A DNA stretch of 64,000 nt from G020344215 sp039586575 (GCA_039586575.1 JBDHKD010000004.1:20805-84804); one strand, 5' to 3'. Shown: positions 52,482-61,507, counted from the first letter of the stretch. The notes: generated by a model from the sequence alone, not told the origin. Program-made: numbers and translations.

Positions 52482-53300
52482 ATGCGAATCGTTGAACTCG
52501 CGTTCGAGCCTATCGAAGTCCTCTACAACAAGATCGAGGACGAGGTGCTAAGAAAGGGCAGGCGAACAATCTGGGGCGACCTGGGCCCACTGCCCGATAG
52601 CCTCGCCAAGGCCGAACACGATCAGGTACCGTACACCTACGGGTTGTTCATCCAGTCGAAGGATGGGCGGGCGACCGATGGGTTGCAGGGTGGTGTGGGA
52701 CGGATGGCGGGGCAGCCGGCCGACCGCTTCGGGCAACTGGAGCTCCGCGCGACCGTGGATGCATTCCTGGTAGGTGCTGCGACACTGCGTGCCGATCGGA
52801 CGGTCGGCGCTCCGTGGGAGAAGGAATTGATCGAGCGCCGCAAGAAGGCCAAGGGTAACGTCGCTCCTCTCAATGTCTTCTTCTCCGCCACCGGCAACTT
52901 CCCGGCCGAGTCTCCGGTGTTCAGAGAGCCGTCGATTCGCACGATGCTGTTCGTTACTGGAGCCGCCGAGGCGCGGGTCGGCGAGCTGAAGAAGCTCACC
53001 CCGGACGTAGTCGTGGTCAGCCAGGATGCGCCGCTGCGCGACACGTGGACCGAGCTCTGGCGGCGTGGTATATCGACGATCGGCTTCGAGGGCGGGCCGA
53101 CGTTGATGGGCTTGGCGCTGAAAGAGCAGCTCGTGCATGAGTTGCTGCTCACTCATTCGCCGCTGCTGCTCGGCGGTACGGGCACCAGCTTGTCGGCCAT
53201 CGTTGAGCCGCTGGAGAGAATCAGAAGCGAGCTGCTATTCCTCGGCCTGCATGCGCCGTCGGGCCTGCTTTTCGAGCGCAGCCGGCTGATTTATTCATAG
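52482..53300 (+). CDS. RibD C-terminal/dihydrofolate-reductase-fold reductase
   Basis: 272 residues. RibD_C-type NADPH reductase fold: FIQSKDGRATDG, DAFLVGAATLRADRT and IGFEGGPTLMG with THSPLLLGGTG. The substrate-binding deaminase half of RibD is missing, so riboflavin synthesis is not assured; many single-domain members are unassigned reductases. A GTG (52479) directly precedes ATG 52482. It follows the histidine kinase by 14 bases and probably shares its transcript. Confidence 0.82.
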   Translation: MRIVELAFEPIEVLYNKIEDEVLRKGRRTIWGDLGPLPDSLAKAEHDQVPYTYGLFIQSKDGRATDGLQGGVGRMAGQPADRFGQLELRATVDAFLVGAATLRADRTVGAPWEKELIERRKKAKGNVAPLNVFFSATGNFPAESPVFREPSIRTMLFVTGAAEARVGELKKLTPDVVVVSQDAPLRDTWTELWRRGISTIGFEGGPTLMGLALKEQLVHELLLTHSPLLLGGTGTSLSAIVEPLERIRSELLFLGLHAPSGLLFERSRLIYS

Positions 53301-53324
53301 GACGACTGAGCGCCGCGCGCTTCG

Positions 53325-53966
53325 TCAGAGTTTCGCCGTAACCCGCGATACATGCCAATCGTCCCCGCGTCGCTGCATCGAGATTCGCACCTCGAGTCGC
53401 ACGGTACGCTGCTCCCGGGTCCGGTTCAGACGATAGATCACCGTTTGCTCTAAGATCGCATCAGCGGTTCCGTTGCGGACCTCGATGCTGCGGGGATCTA
53501 ACTGTACCCGCATCCCGTCGGTCCGTTCGAACCAGATCTCGACGTACCTCAAATCTTCCGCCGGTAGCGTACCACCGTAGACTCGCGCCATCAGCTGGAG
53601 GTCCTCGGCCTCGAGTGCCTGTCGATAAGCGTCGAGTACCGCTGCGATGGCCGCTCCCAGATCCTGAGTCGCCTGCTCGGCCGCGGGCGCGCTGGGGGTC
53701 GGCCGGGGTGTTTCGGGCGTTTCGACGTCGGCCTGGGCCAGGCTTTGCATCTCATCCCGCAACGCTGCTACCTCAGCCGCGAGCGCTCGCTGCTCTGCGC
53801 GGAGCGCGGCAAGCTCTGCCTCTATGTCGTTGCCTCGCGCCCTGGCGCCGCAGGCGCTGGCGGCGGCGACGGTCGCGCACAGCAGAATGGCGGCGCCGCT
53901 GCGGCGGAGGGCGTTCGAGGCCGTGGAAGGTCCTTTCACCGTTACTCGTCCGTTCTCGGTTCCCAT
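53325..53966 (-). CDS. Lipoprotein with coiled coil and NTF2/SnoaL-like C-terminal domain
   Basis: 213 residues. A lipoprotein signal ends ASACG (Cys about 39). A coiled coil follows (about 48-80; AELAALRAEQRALAAEVAAL), a Pro-rich linker, and a C-terminal alpha+beta domain (about 105-213, AVLDAYRQALEAEDLQLMARV) like those of DUF4440/SnoaL-type proteins. I cannot assign a function. It is the last gene of the minus-strand catabolic unit; 63 bases separate it from the symporter gene. Confidence 0.65.
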   Translation of the reverse strand: MGTENGRVTVKGPSTASNALRRSGAAILLCATVAAASACGARARGNDIEAELAALRAEQRALAAEVAALRDEMQSLAQADVETPETPRPTPSAPAAEQATQDLGAAIAAVLDAYRQALEAEDLQLMARVYGGTLPAEDLRYVEIWFERTDGMRVQLDPRSIEVRNGTADAILEQTVIYRLNRTREQRTVRLEVRISMQRRGDDWHVSRVTAKL

Positions 53967-54029
53967 CGATCACGCGCGGCTGTCGGGCCGCGCCCCGCTG
54001 TTCGTGTGATGCTCCTGGCGTGCGGGGCG

Positions 54030-55511
54030 TTAAACGCCACCGCGACTGGCTCTCAGGAAGGGGGCGACTTGACCCTCGGGTAGCGGCGGTGAGAGCAGGC
54101 TGACTGAGACGAGCGCCAGGCAGTTGGCGGCGAGCCCGAGGATCCCTTCGTGTAGGCCGAGCGGCCGGTACTGTGGGAACTGGAAGAGGCAGAGCGTCAC
54201 CAGGGAGCCCAAGACGAGGCCGCTGACGGCGCCGGCTGCGGTGGCGCGCCGCCAGAAGAAGGCGGCGGCGGTAATCGGCGCCAGCTGGACCACGGCTCCG
54301 TAGGCGGCCAGCAGGAGAGCGACCAGCGACATCTCGGTGTTGACGGCGATGTAGTAGGCGGCGACTCCCACGGTGACGGCGACAACGCGGATGAGCCGGC
54401 GCCGGCCGCGATCGCTCAAACCGGGGTCGATCACCTTGTGGTGCAGGTCCTGCACGTAGATGGAGGCCGCGGCGTGCAACATCGCGTCGCCCGTGGACAT
54501 GCTGGCTGCCAGCGCGCCGGCGCAAAACAGGCCGACGACGACCGGCGCCACATCCGTGCTGAGGATCATGTGCGGCAGGATGAAGTCGGCCGAGGGCGGT
54601 GCACTGTCGAACAGCACTCCGGCGAAAGCGATGAAGTAGAGCGGCAGCAGGAAGAGTAGAAAGGTGGGGTAGAGAACCATGGTGAGCTTGATCGTCGCAT
54701 CGTCCTTCGCCGCGTACGCTTTCATAAACAGGTGTGGCCACATCGTCACACCGATAGCGCTCACCAGCACCGCCGACGAGTAGGCGCCCCAACCCCAGGG
54801 GCCGCCGCTCGCATCGAGACCGGGGGCGGTCAGCAGTTCGGGGCGTAGTTCGGCGATTCGCTCGAACATCGGACCGACACCGCCGTACAGGTGGCGCGGT
54901 AACCACAGTCCCAGCGCCCAGGCGATGAGCAACATGAAGATGCCCTGGAAGGTGTTGGTCCAACCCACGCCGAGGACGCCGCTCTTCAGCACGTACAGCA
55001 TCACGACGGCATAGGCCGCCAAGGCGCCGAGCCAGATCGGTACGTGCCCGTCCGTCACCGCGTTGAACACGATGCCCGCGCCCTTCATTTGCAGCGCGAT
55101 GTAGGGAACGAAGGCGACGAGCGAGACGACCGCGATCAGCACGGAGAGCGTCGTGCTACGGAAACGAGGTGAGAGCAGTTCCGCTTGCGTCACGTGCCCG
55201 TACTTGCGGCCGACTCGCGCCACCATGGGCCCGAGGAAATACCACGGCGCGAAGCCCAGCAACGCGTACGATAGAACGTAGAAGGCAGCCGCGCCCCGGC
55301 TGTAGGCCCAGCCCGGTGTGCCCAAGAAGGCGAAGGCGCTGAACATCATCGCGCCCATTACGAAGTACAGTACGAGCAGGCCGAACCCGCGGTCCCCTGC
55401 CACGTACCCCGTCACCGTGTCGCTCGCCCGGCGTCCAGACACCCAGCCTACGAGCAGGGAGAGCGCCAGGTAGCCGGCCGTCACCAGCGTGACGATCACC
55501 CAACGGTCCAT
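54030..55511 (-). CDS. Sodium:solute symporter family transporter
   Basis: 493 residues, about 13 membrane helices, of the SSS family. GWVSGRRASDTVTGYVAGDRG opening, AFLGTPGWAYSRGAAAF and GVTMWPHLFMKAYAAKD segments are typical of the pantothenate/acetate/carboxylate branch. With DUF3311 encoded just upstream (no gap) it forms the usual two-part carrier of monocarboxylate uptake. Its place after a 4-hydroxybenzoyl-CoA reductase-like enzyme suggests an aromatic acid or related carboxylate as substrate (inference). Confidence 0.9.
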   Translation of the reverse strand: MDRWVIVTLVTAGYLALSLLVGWVSGRRASDTVTGYVAGDRGFGLLVLYFVMGAMMFSAFAFLGTPGWAYSRGAAAFYVLSYALLGFAPWYFLGPMVARVGRKYGHVTQAELLSPRFRSTTLSVLIAVVSLVAFVPYIALQMKGAGIVFNAVTDGHVPIWLGALAAYAVVMLYVLKSGVLGVGWTNTFQGIFMLLIAWALGLWLPRHLYGGVGPMFERIAELRPELLTAPGLDASGGPWGWGAYSSAVLVSAIGVTMWPHLFMKAYAAKDDATIKLTMVLYPTFLLFLLPLYFIAFAGVLFDSAPPSADFILPHMILSTDVAPVVVGLFCAGALAASMSTGDAMLHAAASIYVQDLHHKVIDPGLSDRGRRRLIRVVAVTVGVAAYYIAVNTEMSLVALLLAAYGAVVQLAPITAAAFFWRRATAAGAVSGLVLGSLVTLCLFQFPQYRPLGLHEGILGLAANCLALVSVSLLSPPLPEGQVAPFLRASRGGV

Positions 55512-55769
55512 CTAGTCGTCGCTAGTCGTGGCTGGAGAGTCGGAGGAGGTGGCGGCGCGGCGCTTCTCCCAACGATACACGCCGGCCAGCACGAAGATGG
55601 ATCCGCTGATCCAGAAAACATGCCAAAACAGCGATAGCGGCATGCCGAGGACGAAGGGACGGATGCGGTTGAATGGCAGGTAGCCCGGGTAGGTCACGAA
55701 GATGGCCATCGCCACGTAGAAGGCGACGGCGAGTACGGGCACCAGGCGATCTCGCAGCGGCTGATTCAA
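55512..55769 (-). CDS. DUF3311-type small membrane subunit of the symporter
   Basis: 85 residues, two hydrophobic helices (about 10-28 and 43-64) with PFVLGMPLSLFWHVFW between them, a signature of DUF3311 proteins that accompany SSS transporters. The stop adjoins the symporter start directly. Presumably a folding or stability partner. Confidence 0.82.
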   Translation of the reverse strand: MNQPLRDRLVPVLAVAFYVAMAIFVTYPGYLPFNRIRPFVLGMPLSLFWHVFWISGSIFVLAGVYRWEKRRAATSSDSPATTSDD

Positions 55770-55771
55770 GG

Positions 55772-56773
55772 CTACGCTTCGGTCTTTGAGCCGTTCATGA
55801 TGTCTCGGAAGGCGCGGCGCACGTAGACCGGAACCATCGCACGGCGCCAGTCAGAATCGACGATGATGTTGGTGAGGGGGTGGCATTGCCGGTACGCCTG
55901 CTCCGCCACGGCTTCGATGACCTCGGCGCTGAGCCGCTGGCCAGTGGCGACGGCGTCGAGTCCTCCTATCGTGCGAGGCTTTGCGCCGAGGCTGGAGACG
56001 ACGAGAGCGATCGATTCGACGGTTTCGCCCTCGGCGATGACGGCCGCCAGAGCTATGGAGAGGACCGGGAAGTCGACAGACTTCCGTTCGCGCAGCTTCT
56101 GATAACTGGCTCGCAGCCCGGCCGCCGGCTTGGGGATACGGATCCGCGTCAGCAGCTCATCGGGTTTCCGAACGGTGTTCCGGACGCCGTCGGCTGCGAA
56201 GAACTCCTCGACGCTCGTCGTGCGGGTGCCCTCGGTCGATGCCAGATCGACGCTGGCCCCAAGTGTCATGAGCAGCGGCGGGGTGTCGGCCTGATGGGCG
56301 GCGACACACTTGGTGCCTCCTTTCACTACGTGGCAGACGTCGCCGTCCTTCTTGAGACAGAAGCCCAGAGCTTGGCGCCAGAAGTAGGACTGGTTGTAGT
56401 ACGTGCAGCGGGTATCCAGGCACAGATTGCCACCGATCGTGCCCTGGTTGCGGATCATCGGATGGGCGATCGTACTGGCGGCGAACGCTAGGGAAGGGAA
56501 GTAGCGCTGGACCAGCTGATCGTTGACGACGCTGGTCAGACTCTGGCAGGCGCCGATCTGAATCTCGCCGTCGCGCTCCTCGATTCCATACAGTTCTTCT
56601 ATGCCCTTCAGGCTGACCAGATGGCCGGGCGTGAACAGCCGATGCTTCATGTTGGGCACGAGGTCGGTGCCACCGGCGATCGGCAGGACGTCACCGCTGT
56701 GGGCCTTCAGGAGCTCCAGCGCCGCGGCGAGCTCCGTCGGTCTGTAGTACCGATAGGGGTGAAGTCGCAGCAT
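55772..56773 (-). CDS. hcrB: 4-hydroxybenzoyl-CoA reductase-type FAD/[4Fe-4S] subunit
   Basis: 333 residues of the xanthine-oxidase FAD-subunit type: PIAGGTDLVPNMK, STIAHPMIRNQGTIGGNLC. Beyond the usual fold it has an insert with Cys123, Cys139, Cys147 and Cys156 (LDTRCTYYNQSYFW and the stretch after it). In Thauera HcrB the extra [4Fe-4S] cluster is held by cysteines at the same spacings (16, 8 and 9 residues), as I recall them. Ordinary xanthine or CO dehydrogenase FAD subunits lack this. It supports 4-hydroxybenzoyl-CoA (or related phenolic acyl-CoA) dehydroxylation. Operon with the two other subunits. Confidence 0.87.
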   Translation of the reverse strand: MLRLHPYRYYRPTELAAALELLKAHSGDVLPIAGGTDLVPNMKHRLFTPGHLVSLKGIEELYGIEERDGEIQIGACQSLTSVVNDQLVQRYFPSLAFAASTIAHPMIRNQGTIGGNLCLDTRCTYYNQSYFWRQALGFCLKKDGDVCHVVKGGTKCVAAHQADTPPLLMTLGASVDLASTEGTRTTSVEEFFAADGVRNTVRKPDELLTRIRIPKPAAGLRASYQKLRERKSVDFPVLSIALAAVIAEGETVESIALVVSSLGAKPRTIGGLDAVATGQRLSAEVIEAVAEQAYRQCHPLTNIIVDSDWRRAMVPVYVRRAFRDIMNGSKTEA

Positions 56774-56779
56774 CCTCGG

Positions 56780-59218
56780 TCAGCCTCCCGCCGCCCGCCC
56801 GGCCGTCTCACGCGGCTCACGCTTCCAGGGCGCGAGCTTGCCAGCCTCTTCCTGGACCTCACGTGCCCAGATCGCCGCCCAAACCCGTGGCGGTGTGAAT
56901 GGCAGCCGGTCCAGTCGCACACCGACCGCATCGTACACAGCATTGGCGATCGCCGGGATCGACGGATGAAGCGGTCCCTCACCCGCCTCTTTCGCGCCGT
57001 ACGGGCCCTCCGGGTCCACCGACTCGACGATCAAGGACTTGAGCTCCGGCGTGTCGAGGCTGGTCGGGATCTTGTAATCGAGCAAAGAGGGCGCGTTGTG
57101 GAGCCCGCCGTCCTTGAAGATGTGCTGCTCCAGGATCGCCTCGGCGAACCCCATGTACGCCGAGCCCTCCATCTGCCCCTCCACGAGAACCGGGTTCAGC
57201 GCCCGACCGCAATCGTGAGCGATCCAGATCTTCTTAACGTCGACGAAGCCCGTCTCAGGATCGACCTCGAGCTCCACCACGTGAGCGGTGAACGAGTAGG
57301 CCGGCGAAGCGCCAATGGTGCCGCCACGGTAGTCGCCGTGGATGTCCTTGGGCGTGTTGTACCAGCCGACCGCGCCCAGTGTGCCGAAGCGAGCTTCGGC
57401 CAGGTTGAACGCTTCGGAGATCGGCACGCGTTGAGCGGTGTCGCGCACGTTGAACGCCCAGCCGCCCGCCAGAGCGACCTGCTTCGGCCCGCAATCCCAG
57501 GCTTCGGCCACCGCCTGCCGCACCTGCTTCTTGATCTGACGCGCCGCGTCGATGCAGGCGTTGCCGCACATGAAAGTCAACCGCGAGGAGTACGCCCCCA
57601 GATCGACGGGTGTGAGATCGGTGTCGGCCGACAAGACCCGCACGTAGTCGAGCGGTACGCCGAGCTCCTCCGCCACGATGTACGCCAGTGCCGAGTCCGA
57701 GCCCTGTCCGATCTCGGAAGCCCCACAAAACACGGTCACGCGACCGGAGCGGTCGACCTGGAGCTGGACCGCCGATTGCGGCATCTCGTTCGGATAGATG
57801 GGATAGTTGGTGCCGGAGATGTAGCAAGAGCCAGCGACGCCGACCCCACGCCCGTAGGGCAGCCTGCGGTACTTTTCTTTCCAATTGCTCGCCGCCTCGA
57901 CCGCCTCCAGGCATTCCAAGAACCCGTTCGACGTTACTCGGAACTCGTTCACGCTCCGCGTGCCGGAGCCCAAGGAGTTGATGCGGCGCAGCTCGATCGG
58001 GTCCATGTCGAGCGCTTCGGCCAAACAGTCGAGCTGGACCTCGATGGCGAATCGCGGCTGTACGGACCCGTGTCCGCGCTTCGGGCCGCAACACGGTTTG
58101 TTCGTATACACGCGGGTCGAGTCGAAGCGGTACGACTCCATGGCGTACGGCATGGTGACGAGCTGCCCCGAATAGTAGGTCGTCACCAGCCCGAACGACG
58201 AATAGGCACCGCCGTCCATGATGGTGCTAGCGTCCACCGCCCGGATACGGCCCGACCTGTCGGCCCCGGTCCGGTAGCGCATCAGCATCGGGTGACGACC
58301 ACGGTGCGCGTAGAACACTTCTTCTCGCGTGTAGAGGATCTTGACCGGCCTGCCCGTAACCATCGACAGCTTCGCCACACAGAACTCCAGATCGAACGGC
58401 TCCGACTTGCCGCCGAACGCCGCGCCGATTGCGGGCTGGATCACACGCACGCGCGCGACGTCGAGGTCGAGGACACGCGCGAGCTCGCGATGCAGATAGT
58501 GAGGGACCTGCGTGGCCGACCAGACCGTCAGCTTGCCCGAGGCGTCGGAGTATCCGATGGCGCAGTGCGGCTCGATCGCGGTGTGCGTGGTTCCCTCGAA
58601 GAAATATTCGCCCTCCACCACGACATCGGAGCCTTCCATGAGCCGGTCCACATCGCCGAAGTCGAGGTGGACATGCTTGGAGATGTTACCGTTGTCGCCC
58701 GCCTTGTGTGGCTCGTGGATCGGGGTTTCGGGATGCGCGAGCGCTTCGCTCGGATCGAGATGGTGGGGTAGGACTTCGTAATCGACCTCGATCAGCTCGA
58801 GCGCCCGGTTCGCTGTCTCCTCGTCGACCGCCGCGACGGCGGCCACCGCATCGCCGACGTAGCGCACCTTGTCGACACATAAAGCGTGCTCGTCACGGGT
58901 CCAGGGCAGAATGCCGTAGGGGACGGGCATGTCGCTGCCCGTGATGACCGCCTGTACTCCGTCAAGGGCGAGCGCCCGGGCAGTGTCGATCGCTCGTATG
59001 CGCGCGTGGGGGTGGGGGCTGCGCAGGATCTTGCCGTGCAGCATCCCGGGCAGCACGATATCGTCGGTGTAGGTCGTACGGCCCGTCGACTTCGACAGCC
59101 CGTCGGTGCGCCGCAGCCGGCGCCCGATGACCTGGAACTCACGCTCCAGCGCCTGCCGCAGCTCCTCTTCGCTCGCGGCTCGTTCCTTCTGCTTCTCCCT
59201 GAACTCTTCCAGCTTCAT
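56780..59218 (-). CDS. hcrA: 4-hydroxybenzoyl-CoA reductase-type molybdenum subunit
   Basis: 812 residues. Molybdopterin-binding subunit of the xanthine oxidase family: GRTTYTDDIVLPGMLHGKIL, IGAAFGGKSEPFDLE, GASEIGQGSDSALAYIVAEE, and GAKEAGEGPLHPSIPAIANA, with the catalytic Glu in AGEG. A CGPKRGHGSVQPRFAIE segment differs from xanthine dehydrogenase's AFRGFGGPQ and resembles 4-HBCR. Start ATG 59218 overlaps the stop of the [2Fe-2S] subunit. It carries about 45 extra residues (LEEFREKQKERAASEEELR) before the usual N-terminus. Confidence 0.88.
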   Translation of the reverse strand: MKLEEFREKQKERAASEEELRQALEREFQVIGRRLRRTDGLSKSTGRTTYTDDIVLPGMLHGKILRSPHPHARIRAIDTARALALDGVQAVITGSDMPVPYGILPWTRDEHALCVDKVRYVGDAVAAVAAVDEETANRALELIEVDYEVLPHHLDPSEALAHPETPIHEPHKAGDNGNISKHVHLDFGDVDRLMEGSDVVVEGEYFFEGTTHTAIEPHCAIGYSDASGKLTVWSATQVPHYLHRELARVLDLDVARVRVIQPAIGAAFGGKSEPFDLEFCVAKLSMVTGRPVKILYTREEVFYAHRGRHPMLMRYRTGADRSGRIRAVDASTIMDGGAYSSFGLVTTYYSGQLVTMPYAMESYRFDSTRVYTNKPCCGPKRGHGSVQPRFAIEVQLDCLAEALDMDPIELRRINSLGSGTRSVNEFRVTSNGFLECLEAVEAASNWKEKYRRLPYGRGVGVAGSCYISGTNYPIYPNEMPQSAVQLQVDRSGRVTVFCGASEIGQGSDSALAYIVAEELGVPLDYVRVLSADTDLTPVDLGAYSSRLTFMCGNACIDAARQIKKQVRQAVAEAWDCGPKQVALAGGWAFNVRDTAQRVPISEAFNLAEARFGTLGAVGWYNTPKDIHGDYRGGTIGASPAYSFTAHVVELEVDPETGFVDVKKIWIAHDCGRALNPVLVEGQMEGSAYMGFAEAILEQHIFKDGGLHNAPSLLDYKIPTSLDTPELKSLIVESVDPEGPYGAKEAGEGPLHPSIPAIANAVYDAVGVRLDRLPFTPPRVWAAIWAREVQEEAGKLAPWKREPRETAGRAAGG

Positions 59219-59715
59219 CTCTGCACCAATTCGGCCGGCTTGCGCCCTTCGCGGATCGCGCGGGCCGCCAGCTCCACAGCTTCGTAGATCTTCGTATATC
59301 CGGTACAGCGGCACAGGTTGCCGGAAAGCGCCGTCCTGATCTCGTCGCGCGTCGGGCTGTCGGTCTGCCGTAGCAGGCCGGTCGCGCTGATCAGCACACC
59401 GGGCGTACAGAAGCCGCACTGTGCGGCGCCGCAGACGTCGAAGGCGTCCTGCAATGCGTGCGGACCGTCAGGTCCGGCGAGACCCTCGACCGTGGTCACA
59501 TCACGACCCGCGGCTTCCTGGACGGGGAGAATGCAGGAGAGTGTTGGAACACCATCGACGAGCACCGTGCAGGCCCCACAGTCCCCCTTGTCGCACCCCT
59601 GCTTCGAACCGGTGTAGCCGAGGATATAGCGCAGCGTCTCCAACAACGTGTAGTGGCTGGGAACGCCCAGGCGATGGCGGTCACCGTTCACGGTGAGCTC
59701 GACGATGTCGATCAA
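59215..59715 (-). CDS. hcrC: 4-hydroxybenzoyl-CoA reductase-type [2Fe-2S] subunit
   Basis: 166 residues. Plant-type [2Fe-2S] loop GCDKGDCGACTVLVDG and the helical second-cluster motif CGFCTPG ... CRCTGY. It passes electrons between the molybdenum and FAD/[4Fe-4S] subunits. Start TTG 59715 has GGAGG seven bases upstream, and a 15-codon frame (59712-59759) ends in the same bases, so translation may be coupled. Confidence 0.9.
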   Translation of the reverse strand: MIDIVELTVNGDRHRLGVPSHYTLLETLRYILGYTGSKQGCDKGDCGACTVLVDGVPTLSCILPVQEAAGRDVTTVEGLAGPDGPHALQDAFDVCGAAQCGFCTPGVLISATGLLRQTDSPTRDEIRTALSGNLCRCTGYTKIYEAVELAARAIREGRKPAELVQR

Positions 59716-59759
59716 CCCTTTGCCTCCGGAATGGTCAGCCTGCCGGGCGGGGGGTCCAT
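59712..59759 (-). CDS. Possible 15-residue leader peptide before hcrC
   Basis: ATG 59759 follows AGGAGGGGGG; the frame reads MDPPPGRLTIPEAKG and stops in bases shared with the hcrC TTG (TTGA overlap). Its start lies in a six-base G/C stem (59749-59765). Three consecutive prolines could stall ribosomes. It may instead be the frame-shifted N-terminus of hcrC. Confidence 0.35.
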   Translation of the reverse strand: MDPPPGRLTIPEAKG

Positions 59760-59765
59760 CCCCCC
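59749..59765. repeat. G6/C6 inverted repeat over the leader-ORF start
   Basis: Six G (59749-59754), five-base loop, six C (59760-59765). On the minus-strand transcript it hides the ribosome site and ATG of the leader frame. Confidence 0.5.
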
Positions 59766-59830
59766 TCCTAGACGATCGTAGCTGGTCGCCGGTCGCTCGG
59801 TCAAGCCGAGTTTCCCAGCTTGGATGCCTG

Positions 59831-60613
59831 CTATTGACCCTTGAATTCCGCCTTTCGCTTCTCCAGGAAGGCCGTCACGCCCTCGTGCATGTCGGCGGTG
59901 GAGAACAGGAGGCCGAACCACTGCTTCTCGAAGCGGAGTCCCGCATCCAGCGGCATCTGCCACGCCGCGCGGATGCTCTCCTTGGCGGCCTGTAGCGAGG
60001 CCGGGCTCTTCTCGGCGATCTTTCCAGCCAGCTCCATGGTCCGCTGCTCGAGCTCGTCCTGCGGGACGACCTCATCGACCAGACCGATCTCGGCGGCGGC
60101 GGCCGCGGTGATGGTCTCGCCGGTATAGATGAGCCGCATGGCGTGGCCTTGGCCGACGAGGCGCGGCAGCCGTTGCGTCCCACCACCCCCGGGGATGAGG
60201 CCTAGGTTGGTTTCGGGCTGTCCGAGCTTCGCTTTATCACCGGCGATGCGGATGTCGCAGGCCATGGCCAGCTCGCAGCCGCCCCCCAGGCAGAAACCGT
60301 TGATCATCGCGATGATCGGCTTGGGGAAGCGCTCCACCGCCGAGTAGATGTCGCCGGTCTGTATGTAGTGGTATCCTTGCACCCCGGACTTGCCCTTGAA
60401 CTCGGCGATGTCGGCACCGGCGATAAACGCCTTCTCGCCGGCGCCCGTGATGATACCCACGCGGACGTCCTCATCATGTCGCAACTCCTCCAGCGCCATG
60501 GCCAGGCCCACGCGCACCTCCGGACCCAGGGCGTTCAGCTTGTCGGGGCGATTGACCGTTATCGTGGCGACCCGATCCTTCTTCGCGATCAGAACGATGT
60601 TCTTGTCGGACAT
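59831..60613 (-). CDS. Enoyl-CoA hydratase (crotonase family)
   Basis: 260 residues. ITGAGEKAFIAGADIAEF and NGFCLGGGCELAMACDIRI give the oxyanion hole, and QPETNLGLIPGGGGTQRL carries the first catalytic Glu of hydratases. The position of the second (Glu164 of rat mitochondrial hydratase) appears to be Arg in HAMRLIYTG, as in several hydratase paralogues, so activity may differ from simple water addition. ATG 60613 has GGGAGG seven bases upstream. It lies 18 bases after the dehydrogenase gene. Confidence 0.9.
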   Translation of the reverse strand: MSDKNIVLIAKKDRVATITVNRPDKLNALGPEVRVGLAMALEELRHDEDVRVGIITGAGEKAFIAGADIAEFKGKSGVQGYHYIQTGDIYSAVERFPKPIIAMINGFCLGGGCELAMACDIRIAGDKAKLGQPETNLGLIPGGGGTQRLPRLVGQGHAMRLIYTGETITAAAAAEIGLVDEVVPQDELEQRTMELAGKIAEKSPASLQAAKESIRAAWQMPLDAGLRFEKQWFGLLFSTADMHEGVTAFLEKRKAEFKGQ

Positions 60614-60631
60614 CTCTCGATCCTCCCCGCT

Positions 60632-61507
60632 CTACTTATTGTCCCATTTGTAGAAACCTTCACCCGTCTTCTTTCCCAGTTTACCTTCAGCCACCAGCCG
60701 CTTGAGGGTCTCCGATGGCTTGAAGCGGTCACTGCCCGTCTCTCTATACAGGTACTCCGCGATCGCCAAGCGCACGTCGAGGCCGACGAGGTCGGTGAGC
60801 TTGAACGGTCCCATCGGATGGCCGTAGCCTAGCTCCATCGCGGTATCGATGTCCGCGGCGCTGGCCACACCTTCGTCGAGCATCCGGGTCGCCTCCAGGC
60901 CGAGAATCAGCCCCAGTCGGCTGGAGGCGAAGCCCGGCGAGTCTTTGACCAGGATGCAGGTCTTCCCCATCGCCGCGCCCGCCTGGCGTGCCGTGGCGAT
61001 CGCTGCGTCACCGGTACGCTCGGTGCGCACGATCTCCAGGAGCTTCATGATGTGAACCGGATTGAAGAAGTGCATGCCGAGGACCCGATTCGGGTGGCGT
61101 GTGGCATCGGCGATCGCGGTCACGCTGAGCGACGAGGTATTGGTCGCCAGGACCGCCGGCGCCGGAGCGGTGGCATCGAGGTCGCGGAATATGGCTTGCT
61201 TGAGATCGAGATCTTCCGGTGCGGCCTCGATGACGAGATCGGCGTCCTCGGCCGCCTCGGCCAGCTCACGCGTCGTCGAGAGAGCCGCCAGGGCGCGGTC
61301 ACGTGTTTCGGGCTCGACTTTGCCCAGCTCGACCCCCTTCTCGAGGTTCGCCCTAACGCGGCCGGCGGCACGCTCGAGCGCGCCCGCGTCCACGTCGAAC
61401 AGTCTCACTGCGTATCCTGCCATGGCTGCCACTTGAGCGATCCCGTGCCCCATGGCGCCGGCACCGATCACCCCAACGCGCTCGATCTCAGCGCTGGCTC
61501 TGCTCAT
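60632..61507 (-). CDS. 3-hydroxyacyl-CoA (3-hydroxybutyryl-CoA type) dehydrogenase
   Basis: 291 residues from ATG 61507. Rossmann NAD site GAGAMGHGIAQVAAMAGY, catalytic His in MHFFNPVHIMKLLEIV, and KDSPGFASSRLG; the C-terminal helical dimer domain ends GEGFYKWDNK. Part of an aromatic or beta-oxidation pathway with its crotonase neighbours (PaaH-like role possible). The start overlaps the upstream crotonase stop by 20 bases; a longer frame from 61543 has no added conservation. Confidence 0.92.
   Translation of the reverse strand: MSRASAEIERVGVIGAGAMGHGIAQVAAMAGYAVRLFDVDAGALERAAGRVRANLEKGVELGKVEPETRDRALAALSTTRELAEAAEDADLVIEAAPEDLDLKQAIFRDLDATAPAPAVLATNTSSLSVTAIADATRHPNRVLGMHFFNPVHIMKLLEIVRTERTGDAAIATARQAGAAMGKTCILVKDSPGFASSRLGLILGLEATRMLDEGVASAADIDTAMELGYGHPMGPFKLTDLVGLDVRLAIAEYLYRETGSDRFKPSETLKRLVAEGKLGKKTGEGFYKWDNK

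Noticed and set aside
56621..58771. Open frame of about 700 codons on the plus strand opposite hcrA and hcrB
   Set aside because: Shadow of the molybdenum-subunit gene; no start signal or recognisable motif.
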